From: Chrysaora quinquecirrha
Taxonomy: Eukaryota > Cnidaria > Scyphozoa > Semaeostomeae > Pelagiidae
Assembly: GCA_014526335.1 (NCBI GenBank)
Contig: JACTAT010000039.1
Location: 6,254,373-6,318,372 of the forward strand
Reading direction: 5' to 3'
DNA: 64,000 bases
Of this stretch, positions 15,501 through 25,153 are shown in pieces. The notes under the pieces are model-generated. The model worked only from the letters and a program-made list of their open reading frames with translations. It searched no databases and was not told the origin of the DNA. Each line of letters opens with the position of its first letter. Positions within the stretch are counted from its first letter, which is position 1. Both the position numbers and the translations under genes were made by a program.

Positions 15501-16391
15501 CTGATCATTCAGTTCCAAAAAGTACAACACAGCTGTTGTCACTGATAAACAATGTTGATAAATCACAACAAAAACACGGCAATAAACCAATCATTGTCAT
15601 GTGCAGGTATTTAAAGTATCTTTTTTTATTTGCATCTTTTTATTGATGAACATCAGAATGAATAAGTTCCTTTCACTTCTATTTGCATTCACTTGTTTGC
15701 TTACTAGAACGACCCTTTATTTCCCAACTCGTTTGCTATTACCTTCATTACTTAGACCATGCCAGATTGAACGATTCACTCCTTCAAAATCTCATGAATC
15801 CTTCCTGAAAAGTGATTTCACAGCAACCCATAGGAAATCCTTTTGTTTTGATAGAAAAAATTCACCCTCTGAAAAATGAGTGCTCTTGGACCAGGCCGCA
15901 ATTACTGCACATTATTTTCCCCACGGTCCCAATCAATGAAATAATGAATCAATGAAGCGATGTTCCCTTGCAGACAGTATTAAACTACCCGAGGAAGGAA
16001 TCTCCTGACATCATCTGGTACTTTTTATCATTTTAGTGATGGTGCTGGTCGCTCAGGAACATTTATTGCAATTTCCAACATTCTGGAAAGATTCAAAACA
16101 GAACAACTCATCGACGTCTTCCAGACAATCAAGAAAATTCGTTTCTTCAGGCCGCAGTTTGTCGAGAATCCTGTAAGTAATATATAGTTAAACATTTTCT
16201 AATTTTAAAGATACTTTTTGGAACCATTTGAATTAATAAATTGCTTTGCTTGTCAATGTTAGATAGCTGGCTCCTGAAGTTGAATTAACAAAACTCTTCT
16301 CTTTTCACAGCTGCAGTATCAATTCTGTTTTAATATGGCGCAGGCGTACATGGACTCTTTTGATACGTATTCGAATTTCTCATCATACTGA
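536..16391 (+). CDS. Receptor-type protein tyrosine phosphatase, 5'-partial, 33 exons
   Basis: Type I membrane tyrosine phosphatase that would couple extracellular adhesion to dephosphorylation of cytoplasmic phosphotyrosine. Exons: 536-680, 1212-1549, 1957-2107, 2508-2891, 3316-3609, 4059-4276, 4606-4681, 4849-4955, 5370-5577, 5681-5774, 6206-6401, 6793-6832, 7215-7332, 7722-8019, 8513-8555, 8761-8899, 9385-9581, 10094-10233, 10692-10779, 10904-10980, 11136-11172, 11616-11713, 11931-12050, 12218-12375, 12779-12914, 13168-13314, 13871-13970, 14333-14412, 14737-14871, 15091-15216, 15452-15606, 16037-16172, 16311-16391. They sum to 4860 bases, exactly 1620 codons with the stop, and every junction keeps phase. 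Order: discoidin end, full discoidin, Ig-like, FN3 repeats, juxtamembrane region, Gly-rich linker plus membrane span (8761-8899), then two phosphatase domains. The first exon begins inside a discoidin domain, so start codon and signal peptide lie upstream; bases 1-535 are intron with nothing else seen. Confidence 0.93.
6513..6657 (+). repeat. tRNA-derived SINE in RPTP intron
   Basis: The head looks like a tRNA: an A-box-like TAGCTCAGTGG near 6520 and a degenerate B box (TTTTCGAATCC) about 50 bases later. The body contains TGTCCATCCTGAGGTCGGT, the reverse complement of the body of the minus-strand element at 37181-37433. It lies in the intron 6402-6792. A functional tRNA is unlikely because the stems do not pair well. 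Confidence 0.65.
8198..8224. mobile_element. Terminal fragment of a small inverted-repeat element
   Basis: The stretch around 8200-8223 (TTTGATCATTTGGCC then AGGGCCTAA) closely matches the right end of the complete element at 24080-24267. No matching left end is obvious nearby, so it is read as a remnant within the intron 8020-8512. Confidence 0.4.
8594..8617. repeat. (AT)n microsatellite
   Basis: About a dozen uninterrupted AT dinucleotides in the RPTP intron between the last ectodomain exon and the transmembrane exon. Confidence 0.9.
10692..13314 (+). other. RPTP membrane-proximal phosphatase domain D1 (active-type)
   Basis: Eight exons encode a classical phosphatase domain with all hallmark motifs in order: the phosphotyrosine loop KNRY (10692-10779), DYFNANF where most relatives have DYINANF, YIASQGP across 11136-11616, DFWRMIW, the WPDHGVP general-acid loop (12218-12375), the signature [10 protein letters not shown] split by the intron at 12376-12778, and an EQYIFIH Q-loop at 13168. 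The catalytic Cys, the P-loop Arg and the WPD Asp are all present, so D1 should be catalytically competent. The intron inside the HCSAG motif (phase 2) recurs at the same place in D2, a sign that the two domains arose by duplication. Confidence 0.92.
13871..16391 (+). other. RPTP membrane-distal phosphatase domain D2 (altered P-loop)
   Basis: Seven exons encode the second phosphatase domain and the short C-terminus. Visible motifs are [32 protein letters not shown] (15452-15606) and [10 protein letters not shown] across the intron at 15607-16036. Compared with D1, the His before the catalytic Cys is Met and the next Ala is Asp, the KNRY loop is replaced by RNKDILP, and the Q-loop reads PQFVENPLQYQF. 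Cys and Arg of the CX5R core remain. In most animal receptor phosphatases D2 has little or no activity and serves regulation or docking; the changes here fit that, which is inference. Confidence 0.88.
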
Positions 16392-19300
16392 TTTGAGGTA
16401 TTCTTATTTACTGTACCAAACTCTTCAACGTGACGTCATTTCATACTCGGTATCAATGCAGTAGTCATGAGGTTTTGATGAATACTGCGATCATTTGGTA
16501 AGAATCGTGGACACTTGTATATAAATGTATTTTTGAAACACTTGGTAGATTGTTGTTACAAGTCGACAGGAATTTTTCGAGACTATTTTTGTAATTTGAA
16601 CATTTCAACGACATCCTTTCAAAGTATGATAACGCAAACGCTCTGATACGCAACGATCTATTTGTGTTCTTATCAAAGTATATTTTTAATCATAGTGTTT
16701 AACAACAATCCATTTCTGATTAATTTTATATTTGATTCTTGATAATTGAATAATATTTTTTGCATTGTAGGTATTGAATTGTGTAGGTTCGTGAATTATT
16801 ATATAACGAATTTCCGTTAGTAAATAGTATAGGATTTTATTGGGAAGTCTTGAATGTTGACTTGTAAACGGCCATACAACCAACAACAATTAATTAAACT
16901 AGATCAGAAATATGATAAATATGAATAGATATTAAGGATAGATTCACAATTGCTAGCCTATTCCCTCCATTTCATATTCAATTATCAGTCTTCTGGCTTC
17001 AGGCAATGCATGGCAACATCACATGCATGCCAAAACTAGTCAGAAGATTTTTATGAAGAGAGATATTGACCCTTTCAACTCAAAACATCAGCTTTTCAGT
17101 TGTACCATGCTTGCTGAATTTTTGTCAGCAATGAACATTTTTTCAACGAATTGTTTCTTCCATACCTCCCAGTTTGCATTTTTTTTAGAGTGAAACACTC
17201 ATTGGAGCCAAACAACCCATTTCTAGGTGCTTTGTTGTGAAATCTTTTATAAGATAAATGAATCATTTTAAATTCAAGATTTTGTTTTGCACCTTACCCT
17301 ATATGAATTTTAGGAACAATCAGAATTAATTAGCTTTATCACACATGCACAGTATATATGCAATTTAGAGATGCATATAGCTTTACTGTTATTTATTAGT
17401 TGGATTGGTAATGCTTGGTGTACAACACGACGGTTGATATTATAGTTTGGTCTTGATTGCTTTTTCTTATATTTAATTATTATAACTAGAAATGCATTAG
17501 GAAATTTAATGTTTCAATTTTTCCTCTTTGCTTGAGACCGAGTCATCAGCGTTCAAAATATGAACCTTCAACTGTATAGAACGTTTTACTTGAACAGAAG
17601 AAGTAGAGGATGTCTTATTGTCAAGAAGATTCGCTTTCCAGTTTGGGGAACTTTTGTGTTGAAAGTTAGAACTTTCTGATGCCCAAGAAGTTGCATTTAC
17701 AAATACAAATAAGAAGAACCGTTTTATTTGAAAACTTAGAACTTTTTTATTCAAAGAAGATGCACTAGCAAGTAAAAGGACTTTGCAAATGAAAGCTAGA
17801 AGAAATGTTTGATTGCAAAGAAGAAGCACTTATTTTCGTATGAAAGTTTGAAGAACTTTTTACATTGAAGTTTTCATTTCACTGTTCGAAAATGTTTTTA
17901 TTTCTTGCTGATTTTGATGCTTGTTATTCATTTTTTTGCCTATCTGTTTAATCAAAACGAGTAACAAGCACCGTCGATAACTTGACTGTTTTTTTATCGT
18001 TAAGGTATCTTCTGTAAATACTTCCATCGGAAATTATTTTCCCACTTTTCAGTTTCGCTCTCATGTCTTTTTTCAAATTCAGTAAACAAGGTCGATGCCG
18101 CTTTCAGACGTCACAATTTTGTTGCGGTGCCTGTTTCGAACAATAAACCTACATAAATCCACGTCGCTTCATACAAAATTACATTGTTATACATACAAAG
18201 TTAACTGTGCTGTTACCACTGGCGTTTCTCTTTCAGATTAATCTTTGGTCAATAACAGAATAAACGATAAAAGAGATGTTTGTTGACAAAAGTACAGTTC
18301 ATCAATTTTGGGTCTGAATGGTATATAGATGAAATCTGTGGCCTCCAGGTGAGTAGTTTGAGAAATTAAATCTTCTGATGCGATTTATTTAATTTTTAAA
18401 CCTTAAAAGAACCCTGGCTGCACGGAAAGCTTTTTAAATAGCAACACTTGGCACTTGTAATTCTTGAAAAAACTGACTAACACCCAGAACTACAATGAAA
18501 TGTAGTGCACCATTAAAACCTCTCGTAGAAACGCATTCACAGTTAATCGTCGTTTTCTGATGCAAAGTATGTCAGTTAAGAGCTCAACTGGTTGTAATGG
18601 TAGTACTTAAAATTCCCCTGCTGGCATTATGATCTACCAATATACCATGTTTGGTTTATGCATTGCAATGCAAATGGTCCGAATATGGAACAATTATATT
18701 AAATGTAATTTCTCGTTAGTTCTCATACTTTAGTAAAGTTTTACTACTATAATTTAAAGTTTATGAAGGCATAATGGAATTTGATTTCATTGTCAAGATG
18801 CAATAAAACCTTTTGATCATTGCTTATTGCTCCGTCCTTGCTGTGTCCTGATACAGTATCAGCAACAAAACTTGTTTGATGTTTCAGATAGAGCAATACA
18901 TTCTGAAGAAGTCGACTTCTTTCCGTCGTTGTATTTATGAAAAAGTAAGATGTTACTTTATAATGCCATACTCTTATATTTATATTTTATACACTGTTAT
19001 CTCTTGCATTATCTGGTGCTTTCTTCGGGAAGAAGCACACTGCTGGTCTGCTGGTATGTTTTATATTGCGTCAAAGCAAGAAGGCATTAGTTAACAAGCA
19101 TTGTTTTCTGTTTATTTCACTTCGATGGTTTCAAAAAGGTATCTTGTGAAGTCCAGGCCAGAGACCGTATTGTTTTGCAGTCTGTCGACCGTTCATTTCA
19201 TGATATGATTTCAATGATGAAATCCTTCGACTTGACTAATTATTTTGTTCTTCACTACCTGGATCACCATTCTTTCATTAGGCAATGCGTTTTTTATTCA

Positions 19301-19755
19301 GCCTTGCGGTACCCCTTTGCTAAAAATGTCGAAGAATGGAAAGATAAATTCTTTGACCACAGGATTTCTGTACATCTTTCAAATTAAACAATGTCGGAAT
19401 TAAACTTCGAATCTTTTTCACCTTTCAATATGACTTTGTTTCTTCCAAGGCGGAAATAAGAAAACACGAAACAGAGCGAGATAATCAAAAAACACCTCTC
19501 CAGTGACATGATATAGGTATTTTGGCTCATTAATTATACTTTTAAACGATGTTTGCATTGTAAATATTTCTCATGATGTTAAAATCTTTTTTGTCTTTCC
19601 ACAGGTGCTTAATGAGCTTGCCGATTGACTTCAAAACGGAACCCCGGGAACGGCAATTTTACGACTTGCTCTGGTAAACGATAAATAGAAAGCAAAACTC
19701 ATACACAGATAAAGGTATTACAAGTTTATTATCTTTACTGATATATCAGTGACGA
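16392..19755. other. Intergenic, no gene recognised
   Basis: AT-rich spacer between the phosphatase stop and the small GTPase start. It should hold the phosphatase 3' UTR and the promoter and 5' UTR of the GTPase. A degenerate tandem repeat lies at 17560-17870. Two short open frames near 18876-19094 and 19175-19387 have no recognisable motif and no convincing splice partners, so I do not call them genes. Confidence 0.6.
17560..17870. repeat. Degenerate tandem repeat, about 50-70 bp unit
   Basis: A phrase like GAAAGTTAGAAC followed about 20-30 bases later by AAGAAG recurs near 17660, 17730, 17790 and 17840, with spacing shrinking from about 70 to 50 bases. The copies are diverged. A 107-codon open frame on the minus strand here is probably a by-product of the repeat. 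Confidence 0.45.
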
Positions 19756-20658
19756 ATGAACATGGAATCTTCTCGAATATCACCGAATCTTAATTCTCCA
19801 AAAACTTTATCACCGAATCCTACACCAGAAATAACACGCCAAACATACCAGAAACGACATTCGCTAAATATTATCGACGATAATTTACTCAGCAACAAGA
19901 TAAAGTTGAAACGGCCAGCATCGTCTAACGGACTACCGAAACTACGATCGAACAGCCGTCAAAGGCTCTCGTCTTTCGTGTTTCGAGTTGTCGTAATCGG
20001 TAGCAAGGGAGTCGGGAAAACTTCGTTAATCCGTCGCTATATCGAGAATGATTACTCGAATTCTTATTCGCCGACTGTTTCGGATGTTTTTGAGAAGAGC
20101 GTGATGCGAGCTGACGACGAAGCCGTGTATATGCTGAAGATTTACGACACTGCGGGAGATTTGCAGTACGAATTCCCAGCGATGTACGCACTTACGATTG
20201 CCGAAGGAGATATGTTCGTGTTAGTTTACTCTGTCGAAAATCGTAAAAGCCTTGACACCGTGAAGAAAATATGGGAGGATATTTTGAAAAGAAAAGAGAA
20301 AAATGTCGGTGAATTGCCAGTGGTTTTGGTTGGTAATAAATCAGATATAAGTGCGACGCGAAGAGTTGTAAGCGAGTTCGAAGGACAGGCTGTGGCAGCC
20401 GAGATGAGATGTCCATTTCTTGAAGTTTCTGCTCGAACTGGAGGACAACAAGTGGATCACATTTACAAAAGTTTGTTACAAGAGATGGACAATAAGGATA
20501 AGGGCAAAGATGATGATGATCAGCCAATTGAAGAAGAGGATGGTGGTCATGTGACATCTGTTTGCAAAGAAAGATCAAGTACGATACCGGTCGGAAGAAA
20601 ATCGCTTTCATTAAAGGTAATAAAAAGATCCAAGAAAGACAAATGTTGCATTATGTGA
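19756..20658 (+). CDS. Ras-family small GTPase, RASD/Ras-dva-like, intronless
   Basis: A 300-residue GTP-binding switch protein, expected at the inner face of membranes. A Ser/Pro-rich N-terminal extension of about 74 residues precedes the G domain. Seen directly: G1 GSKGVGKT (residues 82-89), switch I SPTV (105-108), G3 DTAGD (131-135), G4 NKSD (194-197), G5 SAR (225-227), an acidic linker after about 244, a basic stretch and a C-terminal CCIM box for prenylation, with an adjacent Cys. After DTAG the usual Gln is absent (DTAGDLQYEFPAM), as in the RASD and Ras-dva groups, which suggests low intrinsic GTP hydrolysis. The EFPAM...L.I..GD.F.LVYSV pattern also fits those groups. The ATG at 19756 has no in-frame rival upstream. 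The lack of introns contrasts with most neighbours and may mark an old retrocopy. Confidence 0.9.
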   Translation: MNMESSRISPNLNSPKTLSPNPTPEITRQTYQKRHSLNIIDDNLLSNKIKLKRPASSNGLPKLRSNSRQRLSSFVFRVVVIGSKGVGKTSLIRRYIENDYSNSYSPTVSDVFEKSVMRADDEAVYMLKIYDTAGDLQYEFPAMYALTIAEGDMFVLVYSVENRKSLDTVKKIWEDILKRKEKNVGELPVVLVGNKSDISATRRVVSEFEGQAVAAEMRCPFLEVSARTGGQQVDHIYKSLLQEMDNKDKGKDDDDQPIEEEDGGHVTSVCKERSSTIPVGRKSLSLKVIKRSKKDKCCIM

Positions 20659-21093
20659 AAGAAAGTTTTATTTACAGCAGTTCATTAGCAGAAACAATAA
20701 CTTTCTTCTTCACCATTCTTTTAAATGAAACAATTCAACACAGACGGACGCAACAATGGTTGCAGCAAATGCCCTTGCTGCAGAAAACACAGACTTCGTG
20801 ATTCATTCTAGATCATTGATTTATAATATATTCAACATCGATTGCAGTTCATATGACCTCCATTGGAAACATTGGTTTAAACAAGAGCAACAGTATAACA
20901 TAATGCATTTAGCAAAGAGACGTATGCCATCTTGAAATATTACTTTTGATGTTGAGTACTTTTTCGCATATGCAAGTTCTCCTGTTTAAACTTTAAAGTT
21001 GATACATTCAAACCAGCATTCAAACGAGCATTCAAACGGTGATGCGTAAAATTAACTGCCATTCGGATTCTAGATATTATTAAGTGTTGATAA

Positions 21094-22113
21094 TTAGTTA
21101 GGTACTTTTATCATATCATTGTTATTGATATCTGATAATTGATTGCGATATGGATGCAATTTGATGTTTGCTTCCATCACCTCCATTTCTTCATAATCAT
21201 AAACATGACAGTGTTCTAATTCATCAATTATTTTGCACAGTTCTTCGTGTTTCGAGTGAATATTGAGTGCAATGGAAAAGACAGCTCCATTTGCAAGCTT
21301 CCATGCCATATTCATTACTTTCATGATGTGGTATTTCAGCATATTTATATCATTTCCATACACATCCAATGAGAATACCTCATTTCCCAATACATTTTTC
21401 TTTGGTGAAAAATCAGCCACTGAGAAAACTCGCTCGTCATCACTTCCACTTTCACCATCACAGCTGTGAATGAAAACGAGGTCGTCCTGCTTGTCAATGT
21501 GCTTTCTGGACTCTAATTTACCCACGTGATAAACATGGTCACCTATCAAAAAGATGCCATGAGGAAAGAGAGTTCTTAACCACTCGTTATATTCAAAAAG
21601 CTCTGAGAATTTATTATTGGAGATAGTCAATGTTGCTAGGTCTGTTTGAGTTGAAGCCTCTTGTTCTGCTGCTGAAATTGCATCACCAGATGGGAAACAG
21701 CATTTTATAGCGTTGTAGATATATTGATTTCTCGCGTTGTAGTTTGGTGGGATTGCCTTTCCAAAATTTCGGACACGTACGACGTTTGTAATACTTGGAT
21801 ATTTGAGTTGGATTGACAATAAAGAATAGTCCAACAGAAGCGTGTATAACCCTTTTCCCTGATATAACTCTGCCACTCTTGCACTTCTTTCAGTAACACT
21901 GCTTTCACCATCGCATATGTGCAGAGCTAAAAATGCAACCACAATTCCTTCTGCCGTCTCTGCAACGTAACATTGCCAATTTTCATCGGCAGTCCATTGA
22001 GGGAATACACTTGGTGTATAATCTGCGCCATTATATATACCTTGAGACATTTCGGTTACAGCTTGTTGATCGAATAACTCCGCTTCTCTGCAGCTAACTC
22101 TAAGTCTTTCCAT
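21094..22113 (-). CDS. GNAT N-acetyltransferase, NAT16 / histidine acetyltransferase-like
   Basis: A single-exon protein of 339 residues starting at the ATG at 22113 (MERLRVS...). The frame stays open 25 codons further upstream to a TTG, so a spliced N-terminus is possible but not needed. The first 130 residues fit the GNAT fold of the NAT16 group: a NGADYTPSVFPQW segment, YVAETAEGIVVAFLALHI, then VAELYQGKGLYTLLL, which matches the acetyl-CoA pyrophosphate-binding loop (Q/R-x-x-G-x-G/A). The C-terminal half is family-specific and unassigned. Relatives in fish make N-acetylhistidine; the substrate here is unproven. It lies tail to tail with the GTPase, 435 bases apart. Confidence 0.82.
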   Translation of the reverse strand: MERLRVSCREAELFDQQAVTEMSQGIYNGADYTPSVFPQWTADENWQCYVAETAEGIVVAFLALHICDGESSVTERSARVAELYQGKGLYTLLLDYSLLSIQLKYPSITNVVRVRNFGKAIPPNYNARNQYIYNAIKCCFPSGDAISAAEQEASTQTDLATLTISNNKFSELFEYNEWLRTLFPHGIFLIGDHVYHVGKLESRKHIDKQDDLVFIHSCDGESGSDDERVFSVADFSPKKNVLGNEVFSLDVYGNDINMLKYHIMKVMNMAWKLANGAVFSIALNIHSKHEELCKIIDELEHCHVYDYEEMEVMEANIKLHPYRNQLSDINNNDMIKVPN

Positions 22114-22528
22114 GCTAGGTAGTTTTATGGGTGTTTTAGCGTTATCTTCTTTGAGCTTGTGTTGCTTTTTGAGTCGTGTTTCACTCAAGTTTTCTACCCT
22201 TCCAGCTGACGTGGCGTGTCAACACACAGACAGACTGCTCAAAGCTGAATTTAATTTCAGTCTTTTGTTTCTTTAACAACAGATGTAGGAAAAATCGGTC
22301 ATGCATCGAATATAAATTATTAAAAATGTCTCCCTTCATTCGTTTCTATTAGGTTACAGTCATGCGTAAACTAATAATTACTTTGATTCCGTAAGTTGAG
22401 GGGGAGCTTTTGGGGAACCAACTCGATTAACAAAGCGATGTCAAAATCAAAAGCAAAACATCATCAAAGTAAAGAGTCGACAAATGTACTTCTAATTTGC
22501 AGTATTACGAAAGCACTTTAAAAAAAAA
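22114..22528. other. Spacer between NAT16-like gene and MRPL55
   Basis: 415 bases between two minus-strand genes. It should hold the promoter and 5' UTR of the acetyltransferase and the 3' UTR of MRPL55. I see no repeat or RNA gene in it. Confidence 0.5.
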
Positions 22529-22799
22529 CTATCTTTTTCGTCTTAATAACTTAGTTACAGCTCTATTATCGAACTTAACGTCATCCTGTTCAAATTCAAC
22601 ACTTTTATCGATGTTTCTTTCGCCTTTTAGTCGCTTTAAACGCGCTTTTCTCTCTTCATCAGTTAGTGTACTTGGATCCAATGGCATACGGATAACTCCA
22701 ATTGGCTCAGAATGACGAACTGAGTATGATGATCCATCTGGGTTGATCACACAAACTTTGTACATTTGAGGGTACACTCTCTTTTTTATTCGAGTTATG
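22529..22799 (-). CDS. MRPL55: Mitochondrial large ribosomal subunit protein mL55, last exon
   Basis: Metazoan-specific component of the mitochondrial 39S subunit. The exon starts after a TTTTAG acceptor at 22800/22799 in phase 2 and runs to the stop at 22529, giving about 90 residues. Family signatures: TRIKKRVYPQMYKV, then a DGSSYSVRHSEP strand, IRMPLDPSTL and the charged helix TDEERKARLKRLKGER. Human MRPL55 has the same order, with basic, Tyr-rich and MP-D-x-x-TL segments. The N-terminal exon with the mitochondrial targeting sequence is not identified; it should lie upstream on the minus strand between 22800 and about 25000. The first ATG within this exon (22777) would cut off conserved residues, so it is probably not the true start. 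Confidence 0.8.
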
Positions 22800-23387
22800 C
22801 TAAAACCAAATATTCATCACATAAAAAAGAGAAAATAATATAGCAGTGGTATTATCCTTCATTAACTCCATTGGCGAATAGATACACGACAAATAGAGGA
22901 CCCTCAGTTGGCAGTTACAAAAAGTGTCTGAAGGTTTTGTCTACAGTTCATTGACCTGACTGCCTGGGGGGAGGGGGTACTCCTATACTTTCACATATGA
23001 ATACATGACACTGTGAAGGGGATCGTTTCTAGTAATTTTGCTCCTGAGAAGATAAATACTTTCATTCAAGTTTCTTCTGAAACATTGTGAAAGTTTATGG
23101 ATCTGGTCTCTTTGCATTATGGTCATTTGGCTCTCTGACTGGGGCACTCCTCTGGGAACATGCTCCAGGACAGAATAAGAATCACAGAACCTTAAAGGCA
23201 TGCCCCCTTACATTTTCTGGGGTCAAATACTCCTTGTACCTCTAATACAGAATGATTATGTCAATGTGAGTCAAATTACAATTTCAATTTGTAAAAGCGA
23301 AGGAATTATCACTATAAAGAAAGCAGTCTTGATTTGTTAAGACAGGTCTGGTATTCCAGCAACTGTACATTGGACATGTGGACATGT

Positions 23388-23479
23388 AGCTTGTGCTCTA
23401 GACAACTATTCAACAATGAATACCCTGGATACACATTTGATGACCTCAGAGGGATGAACAGCTGAGTCAAAGCAACTGG
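23388..23479 (-). repeat. SINE body fragment
   Basis: GAATACCCTGG, then ACACATTTGATGACCTC, GATGAACAGCTGAG and AAAGCAACTGG follow the same order and spacing as in the element at 37181-37433, with perhaps a fifth of the positions changed. The tRNA-like head is not seen, so this is a truncated old copy. Confidence 0.6.
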
Positions 23480-24079
23480 TGAGTTTCATCTTTCATACTG
23501 AGATATTAAAAGTTATTTCTTCACATTACCTTGTGGCATTGGATCTTGAAGGATGACCAATGGCATTTATATTTGCAACCTATAAAATGAAATTCTTGGT
23601 CTTGATACTAATTTCTGCTTTGAAATATAAATTAACTAGAATAAATATCTTAAATAGGGATCTGGCTGTAGTGTTAAAATGCAGGGCCTTTCAAATGTCT
23701 ATGGCTATCTACTATCTATCTATGCCATATGAGCCAAGAACTTAAAACATAATTACCTTTTTTGAAATAAGAATTGAATTTCTCCTTATTAAGGATGATA
23801 AATTCGACATTATTGTAATCAATTGGCAGCCAGGCAATTCTTCAGTAGTGGTCACCTGTCCTGAATACAAATTATACCGTACTATTTCAATTTGCTATTA
23901 TTTGATTCTCCTTGGAACAGCAGCCATATTTGAAAGCTAGGCCCTTTTTGTCCTAAAACAGCAACAACAAAACCCGATCGGACCTCGAGGGAAATCCTGT
24001 GTGCTGATTGGTTCCCTTAATGCGCTTTCTGATTGGCTCATTTTAGTTGGAATTTTTGCATTTCGAGCCGATTTTTGGG

Positions 24080-24267
24080 TAGGCCCTAGCCAAACCATCA
24101 AACATTGTCAAACTTTTTAATTTTGGCAAAAAATGTACGACATAAGTTTTTGTTTGCATCAAGGAAATTATAGCTTGCCAAGCAATGTTTTGTGACGTAG
24201 CCAAACGTCTGAACATTGGTTGTTTGATGTTTGATCAAGCAATGTTTGATCGTTTGGCCCGGGCCTA
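24080..24267. mobile_element. 188-bp MITE with about 27-bp terminal inverted repeats
   Basis: The left end starts TAGGCCCTAGCCAAACCATC and continues AAACATT; the right end reads AATGTTTGATCGTTTGGCCC then GGGCCTA, its inverse with three mismatches. The interior has no open frame of note. The outermost TA on each side may be a TA target duplication, which would suit a Tc1/mariner-type non-autonomous element; that assignment is inference. Confidence 0.8.
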
Positions 24268-25153
24268 ACAGATGTAGGAAACCCCAGTCAACTTTTTATA
24301 GGATTCTTGAACTTTACAAAACCTCTTAATATATCATCTATGGTCCTCGATAACTTGACAAAGGATTATAATTGTTAGAAAATGTTGCAACTCAAGAAGG
24401 ACGTGACTGATTCAACTGAAGTCTGTTTCTATTTGGAGACGATTTTCACGCAGGAAATTATAAAACATTCTTATGGATTATTGTCGAATGAAAAATAATA
24501 GAAAAACACAACTTCAGACGACATAAAATGCAACTATTTGTTATAACAACAATTTTAAATAACCAATATTTCAAGTTTTGAAATTTCCAGCAATCACAGA
24601 ATTCCAACGTTCAATGAATTTACAACTCAATCTGTCAGGTAATTGCAATCACCATGTGATTATTTCATTCCATCTGGTACCTATCGAAACATTTGTGACA
24701 TTTGTGTTATATCACCTCCCTAGAAAATGAAAAGGATGTCCAATGTCAATGCCATACCAATGTCAAGTAAACAAGCTGCATACAAAGATACTTATGACAC
24801 AGGTAATTATTTCTTTCCATTTTCAATCGATAAAACTGTTACCAACATATGGTCCACAAGAATTTATTAGTAGGAACGACGTTTATTTTTAAAACAATAA
24901 GTTAGAAATGCCTTATGACTCAAACTCGGGCAGCATTGCCCAAAAACCTTGTCCTCTATGATTCAGAATGCCACATGAAACAGCAGTACTTCTAACACTT
25001 AACTGAAGGTGTAACAACGTTTAGTAGCTATCAATCATTCTAAGCGATTGCAACACTGCCTTTCTTAACCGAACTAAAAGAAACCTTATCCGCAGGCTAG
25101 CGACTGTAAGCACTGGTTTTTCAGCGAGATAAAGATGTGAAAATTCAAATTGT

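Larger units (their letters stand above)
22800..25153. other. Region between MRPL55 exon and C9orf72 3' end
   Basis: Expected to contain the MRPL55 upstream exon(s), its promoter, and the C9orf72 3' UTR. On the minus strand an AATAAA lies at 24887-24882, about 270 bases past the C9orf72 stop, a fitting polyadenylation signal. The stretch also holds a SINE fragment (23388-23479) and a complete small inverted-repeat element (24080-24267). No further gene seen. Confidence 0.5.

Noticed and set aside
17506..17829. 107-codon minus-strand frame
   Set aside because: It lies over the degenerate tandem repeat at 17560-17870 and shows no domain.
19140..19387. Possible exon ahead of the small GTPase
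   Set aside because: An open frame of about 80 codons, but no clear acceptor and donor pair and no homology recognised.
22983..23201. MRPL55 upstream exon candidate
   Set aside because: Minus-strand frame without the basic conserved N-terminal block or a phase-2 donor that would join to 22799.
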